DNA of 64,000 nt from assembly GCA_002270565.1 (NCBI GenBank), contig NQMI01000122.1:1-64000 (forward strand), given 5' to 3'. Below, piece by piece: positions 43,683-56,173 of this stretch. The notes beneath the pieces were generated by a model. That model was given only the letters and a program-made list of their open reading frames with translations, did not search any database and had not been told where the DNA came from. Within the stretch, counting starts at the first letter, position 1. Every line of letters starts with the position of its first letter. The position numbers and the translations under genes were made by a program. The DNA comes from Stenocarpella maydis. Lineage: Eukaryota > Ascomycota > Sordariomycetes > Diaporthales > Diaporthaceae.

Positions 43683-45550
43683 ATGGCATCCACGGCGCCC
43701 CTCGCACCCCGAACAAGTGTCCCGATCGCCCATTCCCACGACGATGCGCCCGCTGTCAACGGAAACCACGTCCACAATGATCCCCGACCGCCTCCAGCAC
43801 CGCCGGCCGCCGCCACGCCCACCAAGAAAGACCGCAAGGCGAAGAAGGCCCTGGACTCGAACGAAGCCTCCAAACTCGTGGCACAGCGCATATCGCAACT
43901 CGAGCACGATGCAGCCGGCGAGAAAGACCAGGAAGCTGAGATTGGTGCGTGTGGTAATTTTTTTTCTCTTGCCCCCGTCCACGACGCCACGAAGGCTCGG
44001 TTAAGGTGGATCTGAGGGGCCCAGTTTGAGGCACGCGGGCTATGGTGGGGGAGGCAGTCTGGACGGACCTCGGCGCCAGCCCCATCCGTCCGGATCTATA
44101 CGTCGAGATTGAAGCATTCGCGTCCCGTGGGATCGAGACCAGCAGTCATGGCGTATGGCGCGGAAGGAATCGCCCCATATGCCTCGGGTTGTTCGTGCCG
44201 AGCAGGGACCTTGTTGCTAATATACGGACAACGCAGAGCGGGAGGTGCGCAAGGCGAATCGTGAACTTCAGTCGCAGACCGCAAAGATGAGCGACATTCA
44301 AAAAATCGATCACCTTCAGAAGCGGTGTTACGATCTGCTGTCCGAGATGAAGCGCCACGAGCGCGAGAGTATCAAGAACAAGAAACGGGCGGATCAGTTG
44401 CAGAAGGAGAAGGACCACGCCAGGAACGAGCTCACCAAGAACACCGGACTCCGAGAGAAGCTGGAAAAGCTCTGCCGAGAACTTCAAAAGGAGAACAACA
44501 AGCTCAAGGTACCTACTGCAACAAGCGGCTATGACGCGGGACCCGGCGGGGTCTGGGCTGAGATTAGGCTGACATCACGGGCTAGAACGAGAACAAGACC
44601 CTTTCCGACACTCAACGGCGCAATGAAACGGCGTGGGACGAGAAGTACAGCACGCTGTTGCAGACGCTGGACGACTACCAAGAGGAAAAGGACAACCCGC
44701 GGAAGCAAGTGGTGGATATGGACCTGGAAGAGCTGTGCGTGTGTCCCACCCTGGCGATGCTGGACCGTGTCTCATGTTTTGCAGGTTTAAATCTCGCTTC
44801 AAGAGCCTCATTGACCAGTACGAGCTGCGGGAGCTGCATTTCCACTCGCTCATGCGGACCAAGGAGCTCGAGTTGCAGTTCAACCTGTCCAAGTACGACA
44901 AGGAGAAGAAGAACGCGGAGGCCGAGGCAGCGAGGGCTCGGCAACTCAACGCGCAGGTGCAGACCTTCTCCAAGACCGAGGCGGAGCTGAGAAACCAGCT
45001 CAACGTGTACGTCGACAAGTTCAAGCAGGTGGAGGACACGCTGAACAACAGCAACGACCTCTTCCTGACGTTCCGGAAGGAGATGGAGGACATGTCGAAG
45101 AAGACGAAACGCCTCGAGAAGGAGAACGAGAACCTGAAGCGCAAACACGAGAAGATGAACCAGAACATCTTCAAGATGGCGGACGAGCGGAACAAGCACA
45201 TCAAGGACATCGAGGACCAGAAGAAGAACAACGAGAAGCTCAAGAGCATCATCACGCAGATGCAGCAGCAGGGGAGGGGGATACCACAGGGCATGCAGGG
45301 CACGGTGGAGAGCTGCTACGCCGAGGGCGAGGGCGAGGTGGACGGCGAGGAGAGCGAGTACGAAGACGACGAGGAGTACGAGGAGGGCGACGAGGTCAGT
45401 GTAGAGGGCGAGGAGGACTACGAAGAGGACGACGAGGAGACCGAGGACGAAGGGCCGCAGTGCACCAAACCGACAGAGCCTCAGCAGCCTCAGCCATTCG
45501 GTCCCGAACGCCCTCCCCCTCCGGCGACGACTAACGGAAATAATCACTAG
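43683..45550 (+). CDS. Taxilin family coiled-coil protein
   Basis: Exons 43683..43944, 44237..44508, 44586..44734 and 44785..45550 give 482 aa. All three introns (292, 77 and 50 bp) join in phase. After a Pro-rich head of about 70 residues, a continuous coiled coil runs to about residue 385. It has taxilin signatures: KKRADQLQKEKDHARNELTK, KLEKLCRELQKENNKLK, the segment FKSLIDQYELRELHFHSLMR, and NSNDLFLTFRKEMEDMSKKT. The tail is strongly acidic (Glu/Asp/Tyr) and then Pro-rich. Taxilins bind free syntaxins and act in vesicle traffic. A role alongside the ZW10-type tether encoded 6 kb away is possible, but linkage alone is weak evidence. Confidence 0.92.
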
Positions 45551-47089
45551 GAGGAGTAATCCGCCTCGCTGTGCTGTTTCCCGGATCCCTTCCATTCCCA
45601 CTTGGGGCGGCTGCGCTGAGCCTGCCTGTCGCCCCGGGGTGCCTGGTCCGCTCTCTGTTCAAAGCCTGACGCGACCACCCAGTTGGTGCAAGCCGCCGGT
45701 GGTCCGTGTGTGTGTATGTGTGTGTGTGCTCGCGCGTATTTGTGAGTCCTGGTGCCGGTCCCTCGTGTTGGGTCAAGTGGCCCATCTTAACGCTATCCCT
45801 GCGAGCAGCCTCTAGACGTCAGGTTACCACCATGTACTCGTACAGGTCTATCAGGCCCCTCAGAAGTCTACAGGAACCGGCTCCTCAAGTTGCATAGGAC
45901 GACAGGAAGGTCAGCTGGCCAAAAAGCCGAACGCTGTAGGATAGATAGTCGTTCGATGAGACAACAAACGTTGACCTCTGGCGCTGTTAAGAGCGCTGTT
46001 TACGTCCACACCGATTTCTCCCTGTCGAATGAAGCTTGAGGGACAGGGCCAGCTATGGGAGCAGCTGTAGCAGACTACTCTGACCGCTCTGAAGGGCTCA
46101 TTTATGGACGTCCACGTGCCTGGTCTGAACCAATGTCGATCTAAGCCATCTGATGACTCGGCAGAGTAGAGAGCAGCGCGGGCGTGAGCATGGATTATGT
46201 GAGGGGTCGCAGGGCCCGTCCTGATCGATGCTGATGGCATCAGCTTCAGTGCTCGGTTTAGCGGTTGGCTCGCTTGCCAGCCACCCGGGCTGACTGATAC
46301 ATATTGAGTCGAGTCCACTGCACGAAGCAACGTACCATGGTCTGTGTACGGGGCCAATATCCAAAAAATTATGGAGATTCACGGCGGAAGACAAGGTGCT
46401 TCCCCGCTGGAGGAGCTTCATGTGGCACCATGGATTGGGGCCCTGCACAATAATGCCTGTCGTGTCAGCCCCAACGTGCCCAAAAGAAGTGGTGAGCAGC
46501 CGCCAGCCTGTGCCATGTGCCCGTGGTGAGACTGAAACAACTGGACGTGTAATATGTTCCGGCTCGGTTCTACCAATTCCTCGTCAACCCCCCTCCTATT
46601 GTTCGCCATAGTCCGTCCAGCTAGCCAAGGGCTCTCCTAGACTGCCTGTCGAGCCCACACGTGCGTTAGGGACTGTCTGATTACACTAGATCTACTATTG
46701 CCCCGACCGTTGTTTGTCTCCCAAACGCCGAGCAATGACCCTCCCGTTTCGACGCTAGCACAATACGTCATCCTCAATCCATGTCGGCTCTCTATTGCTG
46801 CAGTATTGACTCTCACCACTCACAACTCAGCGCCCGGGACAAGCTTGGAGGCCCGGGTGCGCCCACGACCAGGCTGTCGTGACTATCACACGCACACGCA
46901 CACGCACACGCACACACTCCCAGGGGCGTCACGGAAGCCACTCGCCGCCGCCCGTGAGCTGCAAGAACCCACGCGACACTGCTGTGACGAGGCAGCCTCG
47001 TTCTTTGTGTGCAGCAACCACCGCTCCTTCCGCCCAACCCTGCCCACGACGACCGACCCGCTGCTGCCCACCGCGTGGGCCACGACAGA
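45551..47089. other. Intergenic, taxilin 3' end to next gene
   Basis: No gene is supported. A TGTGTG tract lies at about 45705-45728 and a CACACG microsatellite at 46887-46917, the latter probably in the promoter or 5' UTR of the gene starting at 47090. Confidence 0.4.
46887..46917. repeat. (CACACG)n microsatellite
   Basis: About five units of CACACG/CGCACA, 170 bp upstream of the start codon at 47090. Confidence 0.85.
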
Positions 47090-48475
47090 ATGGCCTTCCT
47101 CGAGGACCCACGCCTCCGCCAGCGCTGGAACCAGATCTCCCACAATGCCGAGACCGTCACCGAATCCGCCGCCGAGGGCATCTGGACCTTCCAGCACCGC
47201 TACATCAACCCCTGCCTCGGCGCCATCGGCCGCTCCATCGACGCCTGCACCGCGCCGTGCCTGGGCGACCGCGAGGACCGCGCGCGACGCGCACGGGCGC
47301 GGGGGCGCGAATACGGCGCCAGGGCTGAGTACGCATTCGACTTCTACGACGACTGGGACGATGATGACGAGGCGCTGGCGACGGGGGGAGGAGGAGGCCA
47401 CGGCCGTGGGCTCCTGGGGGGCTGGGCAGGCGGCGGCGGCGGGAGCTCCAGGGACGACGACTGGGACCGCCTGGTCGGGGGCTCCGGCGCGGGGCCCAGG
47501 AAGGGGAGCCTCGCGCCCGAGGTGGTGGACCAGCCGCGGCGCAAGAGGGGCATGAGCTATGGAACGAGGGGCACCAGGAGGAAGAACAACGACGAGGACC
47601 CGACGATCATACCAAGTACTGCGCCCATCGGGTTCCTGGGGAGGCTTCCTTGGAAGATCGGGGGCACACTACGATATAAGCCCAGCGCGGCGTTTCTGCA
47701 AGACCACCCTGGAGCCGCATCGCATCCGGACGAGAGCCAGCCGTTACTGGACTCAGACAGCGATGAGGACATTCACCCTGAGGTGACCGCACAGATGAGG
47801 AAACGGAGTGGCACGGCTGGATCCGGCGACACGTCAGACTCGTTCAGGTCCAGAGGAGACCTGTTCCCCAGTGACGGCGAAGGAGAGGAGGACGCGATCC
47901 CGCTGGATGACGAGTTCGCGATGAACCTGAACAGGGCGGACGACCGAGCCAGCAGCAGGACAAGGAGTAGCAAGGGCAAGAGGCCAGCATCGAGAAACGT
48001 ATCCGCAACCCCACTATCATCCAGCACATCAAACTCGTCGCTGATGGCGAGGAAGAGCTCACACGGTTCTATGCAAGCCATGGAGAACTCGATCCATTCC
48101 ATCATCGAAGCGTCATTAGAGGACCTCCAGCGCGAGGAGGCAGAAGCCGAGATGCAGGAGGACCAGGAAGTGGCCCGTAAGAGGGAAGTAGCGGCAGAGC
48201 TGGCCCGCCAGCGAGGGCTGTCCGCGAGCGAGACTTTTGACACAGGCGAGTCGGAGGCGCGAGCCAAGAGCTCCATGCTCCCCGTTGAGGAGATACCAGA
48301 GCCCCAGAGCCCCAGGGCCAGGCAAGACCTAGAGGGTGACCCTGAAACAACAGAGCCTGCTGGACGGGAAGTCCAAGGCCGGCCGCATGATACGGTAGAC
48401 GAAGGCACCTTGGCAGAGCAAGTCGATGGTGCTCCTGATGACTTTGTGCCTGCAAGGTTACCGAGCTTTCGATAG
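47090..48475 (+). CDS. Conserved fungal protein of unknown function
   Basis: This single exon of 461 aa starts at the first ATG of the frame (MAFLEDPRLRQRWNQISHNA). The N-terminal 60 residues, with TESAAEGIWTFQHRYINPC, look like a small conserved helical region. Then come a basic Arg-rich stretch, an acidic DFYDDWDDDDEA, a Gly-rich linker, a conserved-looking core RKRGMSYGTRGTRRK...TIIPSTAPIGFLGRLPWK and GGTLRYKPSAAFLQDHPG, and a long Ser/Glu-rich, probably disordered C-terminal half with one helical segment (SIIEASLEDLQREEAEAEMQ). I recall similar proteins in Pezizomycotina without assigned function. It has no transmembrane segment or enzyme motif. Phosphorylation of the Ser/acidic tail is plausible but unproven. 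Confidence 0.82.
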   Translation: MAFLEDPRLRQRWNQISHNAETVTESAAEGIWTFQHRYINPCLGAIGRSIDACTAPCLGDREDRARRARARGREYGARAEYAFDFYDDWDDDDEALATGGGGGHGRGLLGGWAGGGGGSSRDDDWDRLVGGSGAGPRKGSLAPEVVDQPRRKRGMSYGTRGTRRKNNDEDPTIIPSTAPIGFLGRLPWKIGGTLRYKPSAAFLQDHPGAASHPDESQPLLDSDSDEDIHPEVTAQMRKRSGTAGSGDTSDSFRSRGDLFPSDGEGEEDAIPLDDEFAMNLNRADDRASSRTRSSKGKRPASRNVSATPLSSSTSNSSLMARKSSHGSMQAMENSIHSIIEASLEDLQREEAEAEMQEDQEVARKREVAAELARQRGLSASETFDTGESEARAKSSMLPVEEIPEPQSPRARQDLEGDPETTEPAGREVQGRPHDTVDEGTLAEQVDGAPDDFVPARLPSFR

Positions 48476-50065
48476 CGCTTTTTCTGCCCTCACCTTCCTA
48501 TCGTGGGTTGCTTGACAGAGGTCGGCTTCTCTTCGGCTTCTCTTTCTTCTTTTCTGGCTAGGTCTGCGTTGTTGCTTCGGGCGTCTCGGTAAGGAAAGGC
48601 ACCTGATGATTCAACTGATTGACGACATTCTATGATATCCTACGTTTGGCCAGCCGGTGTGCTAGAGGTCCTATAGACCCGAGTGTAATTCAAATGATGT
48701 TAATAGAGGACGTCCTTTCCGGACGAGCGAACCAATTGGTACTCCGTACTGGTCTGACCGATCCATGTGCTCCACCTGAGTCCCCGCGCCTGTATCTGTG
48801 CCGCCCGCAGGCCGGCAACGGTCCTCGTGCGACTGTATACGACCTCGGGAGAATTTCTCCGCTTCCGGCATTTAGGTGGAGCAATAGTTTGGCCGCGAGC
48901 CAAGTCCCATCACTAACCACCGTACTACCCCCTGAGCTTCCGGCATTTCCTCTGAAGTAATAAAAGATGGCAGAAAGATGTTGCTGCTGGAAAGTGATAA
49001 GCCTTTGTAGCCACTTGGCCGAGGGTTGAATTAAAATACAATGACCACTGCAGCCCATCACAGTCAGTCTGCTCTATACGCTCTGCGAGGTAACGAGGCT
49101 CATGGCAATCTTTGCTTATTCAACTGTAAAAGAAATCAGTGGCTCAAGGGAGACATTGAAGATCGGACTTTCCATTTTTGAAAAGCAGAGCCAATGGAAT
49201 TGGTCTCAGGTCATACTTAGCTAGGCGACTGTATCGAGTGCGGTCTGGTGAGATTGAACCTGATGTAGCTAGCTAGATACATAACGTATTTGTCTTCAGA
49301 TTAAAAGAGTTAACCGAAACATTTAGTTTTAAACATGGCTAACTAATTAAGTACCAGTCCCCAAATACGAAAGCTTCGGCGCATTCAAAAACCAGTCGCT
49401 GGGCGTGTAGCGTCACGCTTGTGACTTGATATCAATCACTAGTTAAAACTTGAACCGCTGCCGCTTGCGAAAAGGTTAAGTATGACCATAAGTCGATTGA
49501 CATGAAGTACGTGGGCTCCAGAATTATAAAGCGCAATTACTGTGCTGGAAATTTTTTTTTTAAATCCCCCCACAAAAAAAAAAAAAAAAGCCTTGTAAAG
49601 AAACGACGTAATCATCCGGTGCATTTATTTAATATAACTCGGTGTGGTCAAGATAGGCGGGCAACACTGAAGATGAGCCGACACCAACCAGGACCCGTTA
49701 TAGACCAATTCACACCGGCTGAAAAGGCTTAGGAATAGGCTGGATATAGCACCGGGCGTCTCACGATAGTTCTCTCGTATAGTAACTAAGCATGACCTAC
49801 CTATTCAAACTTGACACGATTCACAGTTCTATTTCTGGCCCTCCTGCCAGCTCAATCAAGTTCCCTTCTCCCCACCTCGGATTTGAGATATTTACTTCCC
49901 AACTCTAGTAGTCGCACAAAGTCCGGTGAGGGACGGTGGACACAGCCGACTGTGTGGTCACCCCTCCCAAACCCCGACGCAATGCTCATCGCCCAGCCGA
50001 CATCTTGAAGTTTCGTTCAATTAATCATCTCTCAAAATAACAGAAGAGGCCGTGGCTCGTCCAGA
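48476..50065. other. Gene-free spacer of 1.6 kb
   Basis: This holds one TACTCCGTA 9-mer at 48740..48748 and, at 49552-49590, a T11 tract followed by an A16 tract that could form a hairpin. I see no coding sequence. Confidence 0.4.
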
Positions 50066-51538
50066 ATGGATACGCAGAAGTCCCCCACCCTCCTCCCAAA
50101 TTTCATAAAAAGCCTGCGCCAATGGTTCACCCGACAGAAACACCCGGTTCCCGAGTCCACTCTGCAAGATGACCAACAGCCCGCACAGAGAAACCAGCAG
50201 CAGGATGAACCCATCGCGGCGCAGTTCCATCGCTTCCCAGACCTCCCCACCGAGCTGCGCCTGCAGATCTGGGCCGAGGCCACGCGGTACAAACGCTATG
50301 TCGTCCTGCAACCGGCGTGCAACGACATTTGGGCCTACCTCAAGTTCAGACAGAAGACCTGGATGAATTCCATCAGAAACGACGCGAGCCGTGGGCTCCG
50401 GCCCATTTGGACGTCGGGGACGCCCGTGCCCTCGCTGCTGTCCGTGAGCAGGGAGGCGCGCGAGGTGGGCCTCAAGACCTGGCAGCTCGCCTTCGGCACT
50501 GAAGGTTTTCCTCCTGGCGTGGTAAGAAGACCTTCTAATTCCTGTCTCTGTTCCTTTTACCCCACCCATAAGCGTTCTCATATAATGAACCCTCAACAAT
50601 CACACCGGTTTTTGGGCTCCCGAGAGAGGGTGTCGCCTGGAATCACACACGCACACACGCTCACATAAGACTCCTTCCTTCCTCGCTACATTTTGTCTAT
50701 GGTGAGATCTTGGTTGACCAGTGTGTCTCACAGTACATCAACTTTGACCAGGACGATGTGGTGGTAGGAGCCAACGCGCGCGCGAACAAGGTCGGTAAAG
50801 GATTCAGGCGTCGACGTCGATGGGTACCTTTCGATTGTGCTCTTGATATGATCATGATCGGGTGGTGGACACACACACCCGATATAGAGAAGATTCAAAG
50901 ACTCGTGGCATGTGGTGACTTCGTACGAACGCCCCCCCTCCCGGCCCAACCAGCTTGCCCTAAGGAAACTTATATCACCACCGCCTTACTAGCACCCTTT
51001 TAAGAAGACTTCGTCAAAGTCGCTGCTCCCTGGGGGGTTTTACCGCAGTGGCGCTGTTTTGCTATTTTGAGTCCTTGGCTAACATCGAAGTGGCGTCCAG
51101 ATGAGGCGGGTGCCGAGACGGGTGATCACCATGTTTGCGCCTGGGGGGTTCATGACCGGACTGAAGTCTCTGACCTTAGTTAGGATTGGCAAGTACAAGT
51201 TCTCTTCCAGCAGGAGGCGCGTGAAGTACACGATAAGAGGGCCGTCCCATAGGGGCAGGGCACTCTTGTCACTCGACGGCGTCGACTTTGTGAAGTGCTC
51301 AGGCACAAACTTTTTAACGGGTCTCAACTTTGCGGAGTTGGAAATCCTGGACTTCGTTGGAGGGACCCCTTGGGCCGAGATCCAGTCGCGTTGGACTGTA
51401 GGCCCGGACGGCTATGCTTGGGACCCAGTACAGAATTTGCCTAAGCAGGTTCGCTTGGGCCCTGGGAGGACGTGCGTGAAGAGGGCGATTCTTCGTCACC
51501 ATACATATGGCGGGTCGGTCTTGCGATACGCTCTGTAG
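50066..51538 (+). CDS. 2EXR-domain (F-box-like) fungal protein
   Basis: Exons 50066..50521, 50734..50922 and 51101..51538 give 360 aa; introns of 212 and 178 bp, both phase 0. After about 50 low-complexity residues comes the fungal 2EXR domain: FHRFPDLPTELRLQIWAEA, PSLLSVSREAREVGLKTW, and YINFDQDDVVVG across intron 1. The next segment, IEKIQRLVACGDF then FAPGGFMTGLKSLTLV, follows the usual order of this large Pezizomycotina family. Function of the family is unknown; its start resembles an F-box, so a protein-protein interaction role is often inferred. Exon 2's donor (GTACGA) was chosen because it restores phase and family order; it is the weakest junction. Confidence 0.78.
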
Positions 51539-51813
51539 GAAGCTTTTGTCACCGATGCCTCTGACGCCTGATATGGACAGACAAGATCACCTCTAGAGGT
51601 TTGGTCTTCGCCTGATGAGAACATATTGGCATCATGTTGACCAACATCATCGTTGGAACGGACTCATGGTCGTCTTCCTGATGAACAAGACGAATTGCTG
51701 GCCGACGACGAACATTGAACATAAGTGGTGATATTTGAACCTACACCCGTAGAGCGGCAGACCCGCGCAAGGAACAAGCCCCGCGTGCAGAATCCCGAGG
51801 CATAGCGTCGCGA

Positions 51814-54567
51814 TCACCAGCCGCCTAGTTCATCCTGCCGCGGCTGAGGGTTGCTCCTTATCTCGCGGATCGTCTCTCTCGTTCTCGAATTATCTTCAAA
51901 GCTGAGGTTGATCAGGTCCACGACTTCGTCCACAGTATAGTAGAGACTCAGCTCGCTCTCCATCCAAAGGAAGCGCACATCCTTCAGGTTCGACTGCAGC
52001 ACCTCACTAAGGTACTTGAGTCGCATCCACGATGGCGCGTACTGCGCTGTCTGCGGTATCTCCTCGTCCGGCTTTGATGGGCGTCGTCCCGTGACGCGGC
52101 TCGGGACGAATAGATCGTCGAGCTCAGTGACGGCTGCAATCAGCTTGGCGATGTTGTATGCGTCATCTTGGCTGATTGAAGGTGCCTCCATGACGTCTGC
52201 AATGATCTTCACCGAGACAGACTCAATTAGGGAGCCCACGGCCTGGTACCATGCCGACCGGGCGAGGATGGTCTCCCAGGTTATGGCCATAGACCGCACG
52301 CGGGACACAGTTGCGTCCACGCAGCTATCAATGTCGTCCTGCTGGAGCAGACTCTGTTCACCACCGAGGAGGTCCCTCAGCACAGTTTTCTGGATGCCCA
52401 TCTCGTTCCCGTACGCACGGGCGGCAAACTTCTGTAGCGTCTTGACGTCGTTGTCCAAACGTAGCGAATTTTGTGCTCTGGTGCTCAGGCCATCACGCTT
52501 TTTCCACGCTGTAGCGAAGTCTCCTAGCCTTTCCGCGAGGTAGTTCGCGTCGTTGTAGAGGAACCTGGGAGGTCAGTGGATGGTCTTGACACGCGGTCTG
52601 ACAAAAAACCTACATATTGCCACCTATATCTAGGGAATAGTAATATGGCCCGACAGCTCGGAACATGGCCAGTGCTAGAGTCGGGAGGGAAAACAGGCCC
52701 GCTGCTGCTGTGGCCACGGGGCTGCTTTCATTCCTGAGGAGGATCAGCCTCGTCGGGAGCGGAGGACTCGAATCACTCACCCTGCTTGTGTCAACGTAGC
52801 ACCATCTTCCAGTATGGCGAATATCAGCTGTAGAACTGGCTCCGGCATGGCCGAAATGTTGTAAGTCTCCTTCAGCGTCATTTCTCTCTGCTCGGGGGCA
52901 GCCGCCGCCGTTAAAGGTTGTCTTGCAGTATTGCTGTCTGGTTGCTCCTGTGGGGGGTCTTCATCCCCCCAACCCCACGCGTCACCAGCATCGTCATCAG
53001 CATCCACGGTGTTTTGCTGATTGTGCTGGTCTTCAGAAGATTCTTGGGCATCGCCTTCACCTGCTTCACCCCAGCCCCACGCATCAGCCGCATCGTCGTC
53101 GACCACACCTCCGGCCTCGTTGTTGGTCCGGTCCGGCCTTTCTGCTGCTTCAGGCTGGTCCGCTTCATCATCCCAAGCAGCAGCCCAGTCGTCATCGTCT
53201 GCTGCCGCGGCAGCTGCAGTGGCCGGAGCAGCCACAAGTCCTTGGCCTTCAGCCCGAGACACCATCTGCTTTTCGACCCTTTCGACCTGTCTCGGGGATC
53301 CCAGCCCCTCTGACAAGCGAGTACGGACCGTGTCTAGTGCAGTTTCCCTACATTTGGCAAGCCAGACTCTGGGCGCATTCTCAACCCAATCTTGCAGCTC
53401 ATTAAAACCAGAAAATTTGAGCTCTCCCAGTCTCGCGCAAAACTGCCTTGCGGCCGCCATGACTGCTTCAAACTTGTCCATATCTTGCAGGGATGCCGGT
53501 ACTGCCGAGTCTAACCACACCGAGATTGTCCGAGACACGACTTCGGGCATCATCAGAGCAGACAGTGAGTCTATCAGATCTTGAGGAAGCCTTTCCGCAA
53601 AGTAGGAGAAGAGGCGGTCCAAGTCTTGGAATAGAGCGTCGATAGAATTGTCTGCCTCGCCCTCCGCACGGAGTATGTTCCCATCCAGGACAATAGCCGG
53701 CGCCTTCGGTTGGACGATGTCCATACGAGGACCAACAACAGCCTGGTCGATATCGTGCCACAGCTGTGACATGCGCTGGTCGACTTCCTTGTATGCCTGG
53801 AGGCCAATCACTGCGTCTGAAAGACTCATGGCTTCATCTTCTGTTTTCGCGGAGAAGTATATGGCCTTTTGTGCAGTGTCGACCTTCATCATGGTCGTCC
53901 AGACGTGGTCGAAGACGTCGTGTACGTCCGACTTCAGCTCGAAAGCGCGCAGGTCCAACAGCCTCCTCACCCTGACGCCCTGCCCGGCCGGGAGCGCATC
54001 CAGAGCAGCCCAAGACCGCTCTAGCAGGTGGAGAGCGTCGAGGATCCTGCGCTCGTCCCGTGCCGCCTCAACTTGGTCCAGAATGTGATTAACGTCTCTT
54101 ATGCCCCTGAGGGCCTCCTGGACGCGCTGGTTGTATGCGAGCTCGGCCTGCAGGAATGTGAACTTGTCTTCTGCCTCGTGTATGGCCGCGCCTGAAAGGA
54201 CCGGCTCCTCAGCCTGGCGCACGATGTCGTTGGCGAGTCGCTTGGAACGGTTGATGTCATGTTGCACAGATTGGGCGTTGGCCATCCAAGAAGACACATC
54301 GGGGGCGGTCTCTTGGTTGATAGCGTGGATCTCGGCCTAGCCTCCTTGTTAGGGAATTCCGCATAGATAAGGGTGTCGAGGGCCATTACATGCTGAGGGC
54401 ATACATACCTCGAGCTTGGACTTGGCCTCGGCCAGGGCTCGGACGGCCGGGGATAGCTCCTCTGAGCTCAGCTTCAGAGAAGAGACATGTTCCTCTGGGA
54501 ATGCGCCACTGGTTGTGAAGTCGACGAGTGCCCGGCCGACGGCACCTACGGGCTCCTTTGAAGTCAT
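51814..54567 (-). CDS. ZW10/Dsl1-type vesicle tether subunit
   Basis: Exons 54409..54567, 52781..54336, 52614..52733 and 51814..52564 give 861 aa; three introns of 72, 47 and 49 bp, all in phase. The N-terminal half is helical (WMANAQSVQHDINRSKRLAN; ALRGIRDVNHILDQVEAA). The middle carries an acidic, Trp-rich disordered insert with repeated DAWGWG units. The C-terminal part has AMFRAVGPYYYSLDIGGNMF, FLYNDANYLAERLGDFA and SWMRLKYLSEVLQSNLKDV, which match centromere/kinetochore ZW10 proteins and the fungal Dsl1-like subunit. In fungi, which lack the RZZ kinetochore complex, the protein acts in the Dsl1/NRZ tether for Golgi-to-ER COPI vesicles at the ER. The WG-type acidic repeats recall the coatomer-binding motif of yeast Dsl1, an inference worth testing. 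Confidence 0.88.
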
Positions 54568-56173
54568 CGTCCATGTGCGCCGCTGCAGGCGGCGGGAGAG
54601 GGAGCTTCTAGGGCCGGAAGCGCCAGGTTGCGACGAGGGAATATGCGGATGCCTCGCGGTGGGCGACGATGTGGTGACAGAGAGCAGTCTGGAGGGTCCG
54701 TGCACGGGATGTGGAAGCTTCACTTCACCTGAATAGGGCACCTCCGTACCTACCTAGGTAGTGTAGGTAGATACCTGTGTAGGTACCTAGGTTACTCAGC
54801 ACCCAAGTGCCCAGGTACGGAGTAGTCCACCCACATGCTGTGTGTTCTAGTGTATCCGAGTCAGTAGTGTACTTGCTGCTCGGGTCATGGCGTCTAGACG
54901 GTCTGGTGTGGGGAACGAAATGCCCCTCCATCAAAGCATGCCTGGCCTAGGAATTTACTCCGTATCAAATGTAGACTATCTACATGCACACATCCATCCA
55001 TCGGCTGGCTTCTCGGATCTTTAAATCTTACCTGGTCTGTGTTCGCTTCTTAGCACACCCACCGGTGTTACTGACGGTCATCTTGCTTATTCTTAGAGCA
55101 CAAACCTTGGCCGACTACGTGCATCTTTTGCAGAATCCGAGACCGAGACCTGCGGCCGACATCTCAGCTGGGTTTTCCCTCCTTCCCACACAATTGGGGC
55201 CTGTCTCAACTCTGAACTCCTTACGATATCATAAAGCTGTTCTGGGGGCCAAACCTCTCCCGCCAGAGACCTCAATATACACCAGTCTCGGGGCGCTGCA
55301 GCAGCTGGACCCGACACCGACGAGCTCATTCCCCTCCACATCCTCTTCCTCATCCTCGCACTCTCTGGGCTCCCGACTGGTGTCTTGGTGGGACACCCGG
55401 CACGAGGAGAAACCGGTATGTAACCGAGTCTTGTTTTTTGCGCGGTTCCAGACAACAGCCGGCCTGTCCCAGCCTACTCCCCGGTGAATGGTGACCAGTG
55501 CCCACCTGCCTGCCCATCTATTCGTCCACTTCTCACTCTTGACAAAGCCCTGCTGTGTCTCCTGGCCTGCCGCCCCTCCATACTTTGTGTCTGGATACGG
55601 GTGACGCTTAGTCGTTGTCCTTTTACCAATCTGCACCAGCAAGCCATCTCGTGGTCTCACCGTCTCCCACAAACCCCGGGCTTGACGTTGTAAGAGTCAC
55701 AACAGACTGCCGATAGACTCCGAGGCTGGCCAGACAAGCCTTGATTTGCAAGGCGCAGATATTATACTGCCCCGTCTGAGCACCGGTCTCTGTGTCAATG
55801 AGTCTCATCACGGGGCTTCTTCTTGATATCCAAAGGTCGCCGGTGCCACTGGGCGTGTTTGCTGCAAGCCCCTCATATAGTCCTAGTGCAGCTGTCTGAT
55901 GCATCAACTCCGGACACCATGAGGAGACGCACGCTAGTGCAGCAATCTCGTAGCTCTTGGGACAAGGAACTTCCCATTAGAGACCAAGTTGCCGACTCCC
56001 TATTTCTGGCTCCCCGTTGGCGGGGCATATCTTTTGTCCAGCTTGTTTCGTGTTTCCTATCCGGCCCATATGTAGCCTCCTGCATACTATATTGTCTGGC
56101 ATGCTTCTCGCTCCGTTCTAACACACTTGGCAGGGTGATAAAGCGTCTTCTCCGATCCATCGCCACCCTCGCA
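54568..56173. promoter_or_regulatory. Divergent promoter region, ZW10 / M16 protease
   Basis: This 1.6-kb divergent region contains a dense TACCTA/TAGGTA cluster at 54747-54795 and two TACTCCGTA-type 9-mers (54816..54824 inverted, 54956..54964). In frame with the protease, 55919-56173 is open and has an ATG at 55919, so an N-terminal extension cannot be fully excluded. I see no other gene. Confidence 0.5.

Noticed and set aside
44675..45601. 308-codon minus-strand frame, Leu/Val-rich and superficially membrane-like
   Set aside because: It is the antisense of the acidic and coiled-coil parts of taxilin.
55823..56173. Upstream in-frame extension of the M16 protease
   Set aside because: Homologues begin at the MAPVQKPRFRKVQSF start. 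The extension looks hydrophobic and unconserved, though an ATG at 55919 exists.
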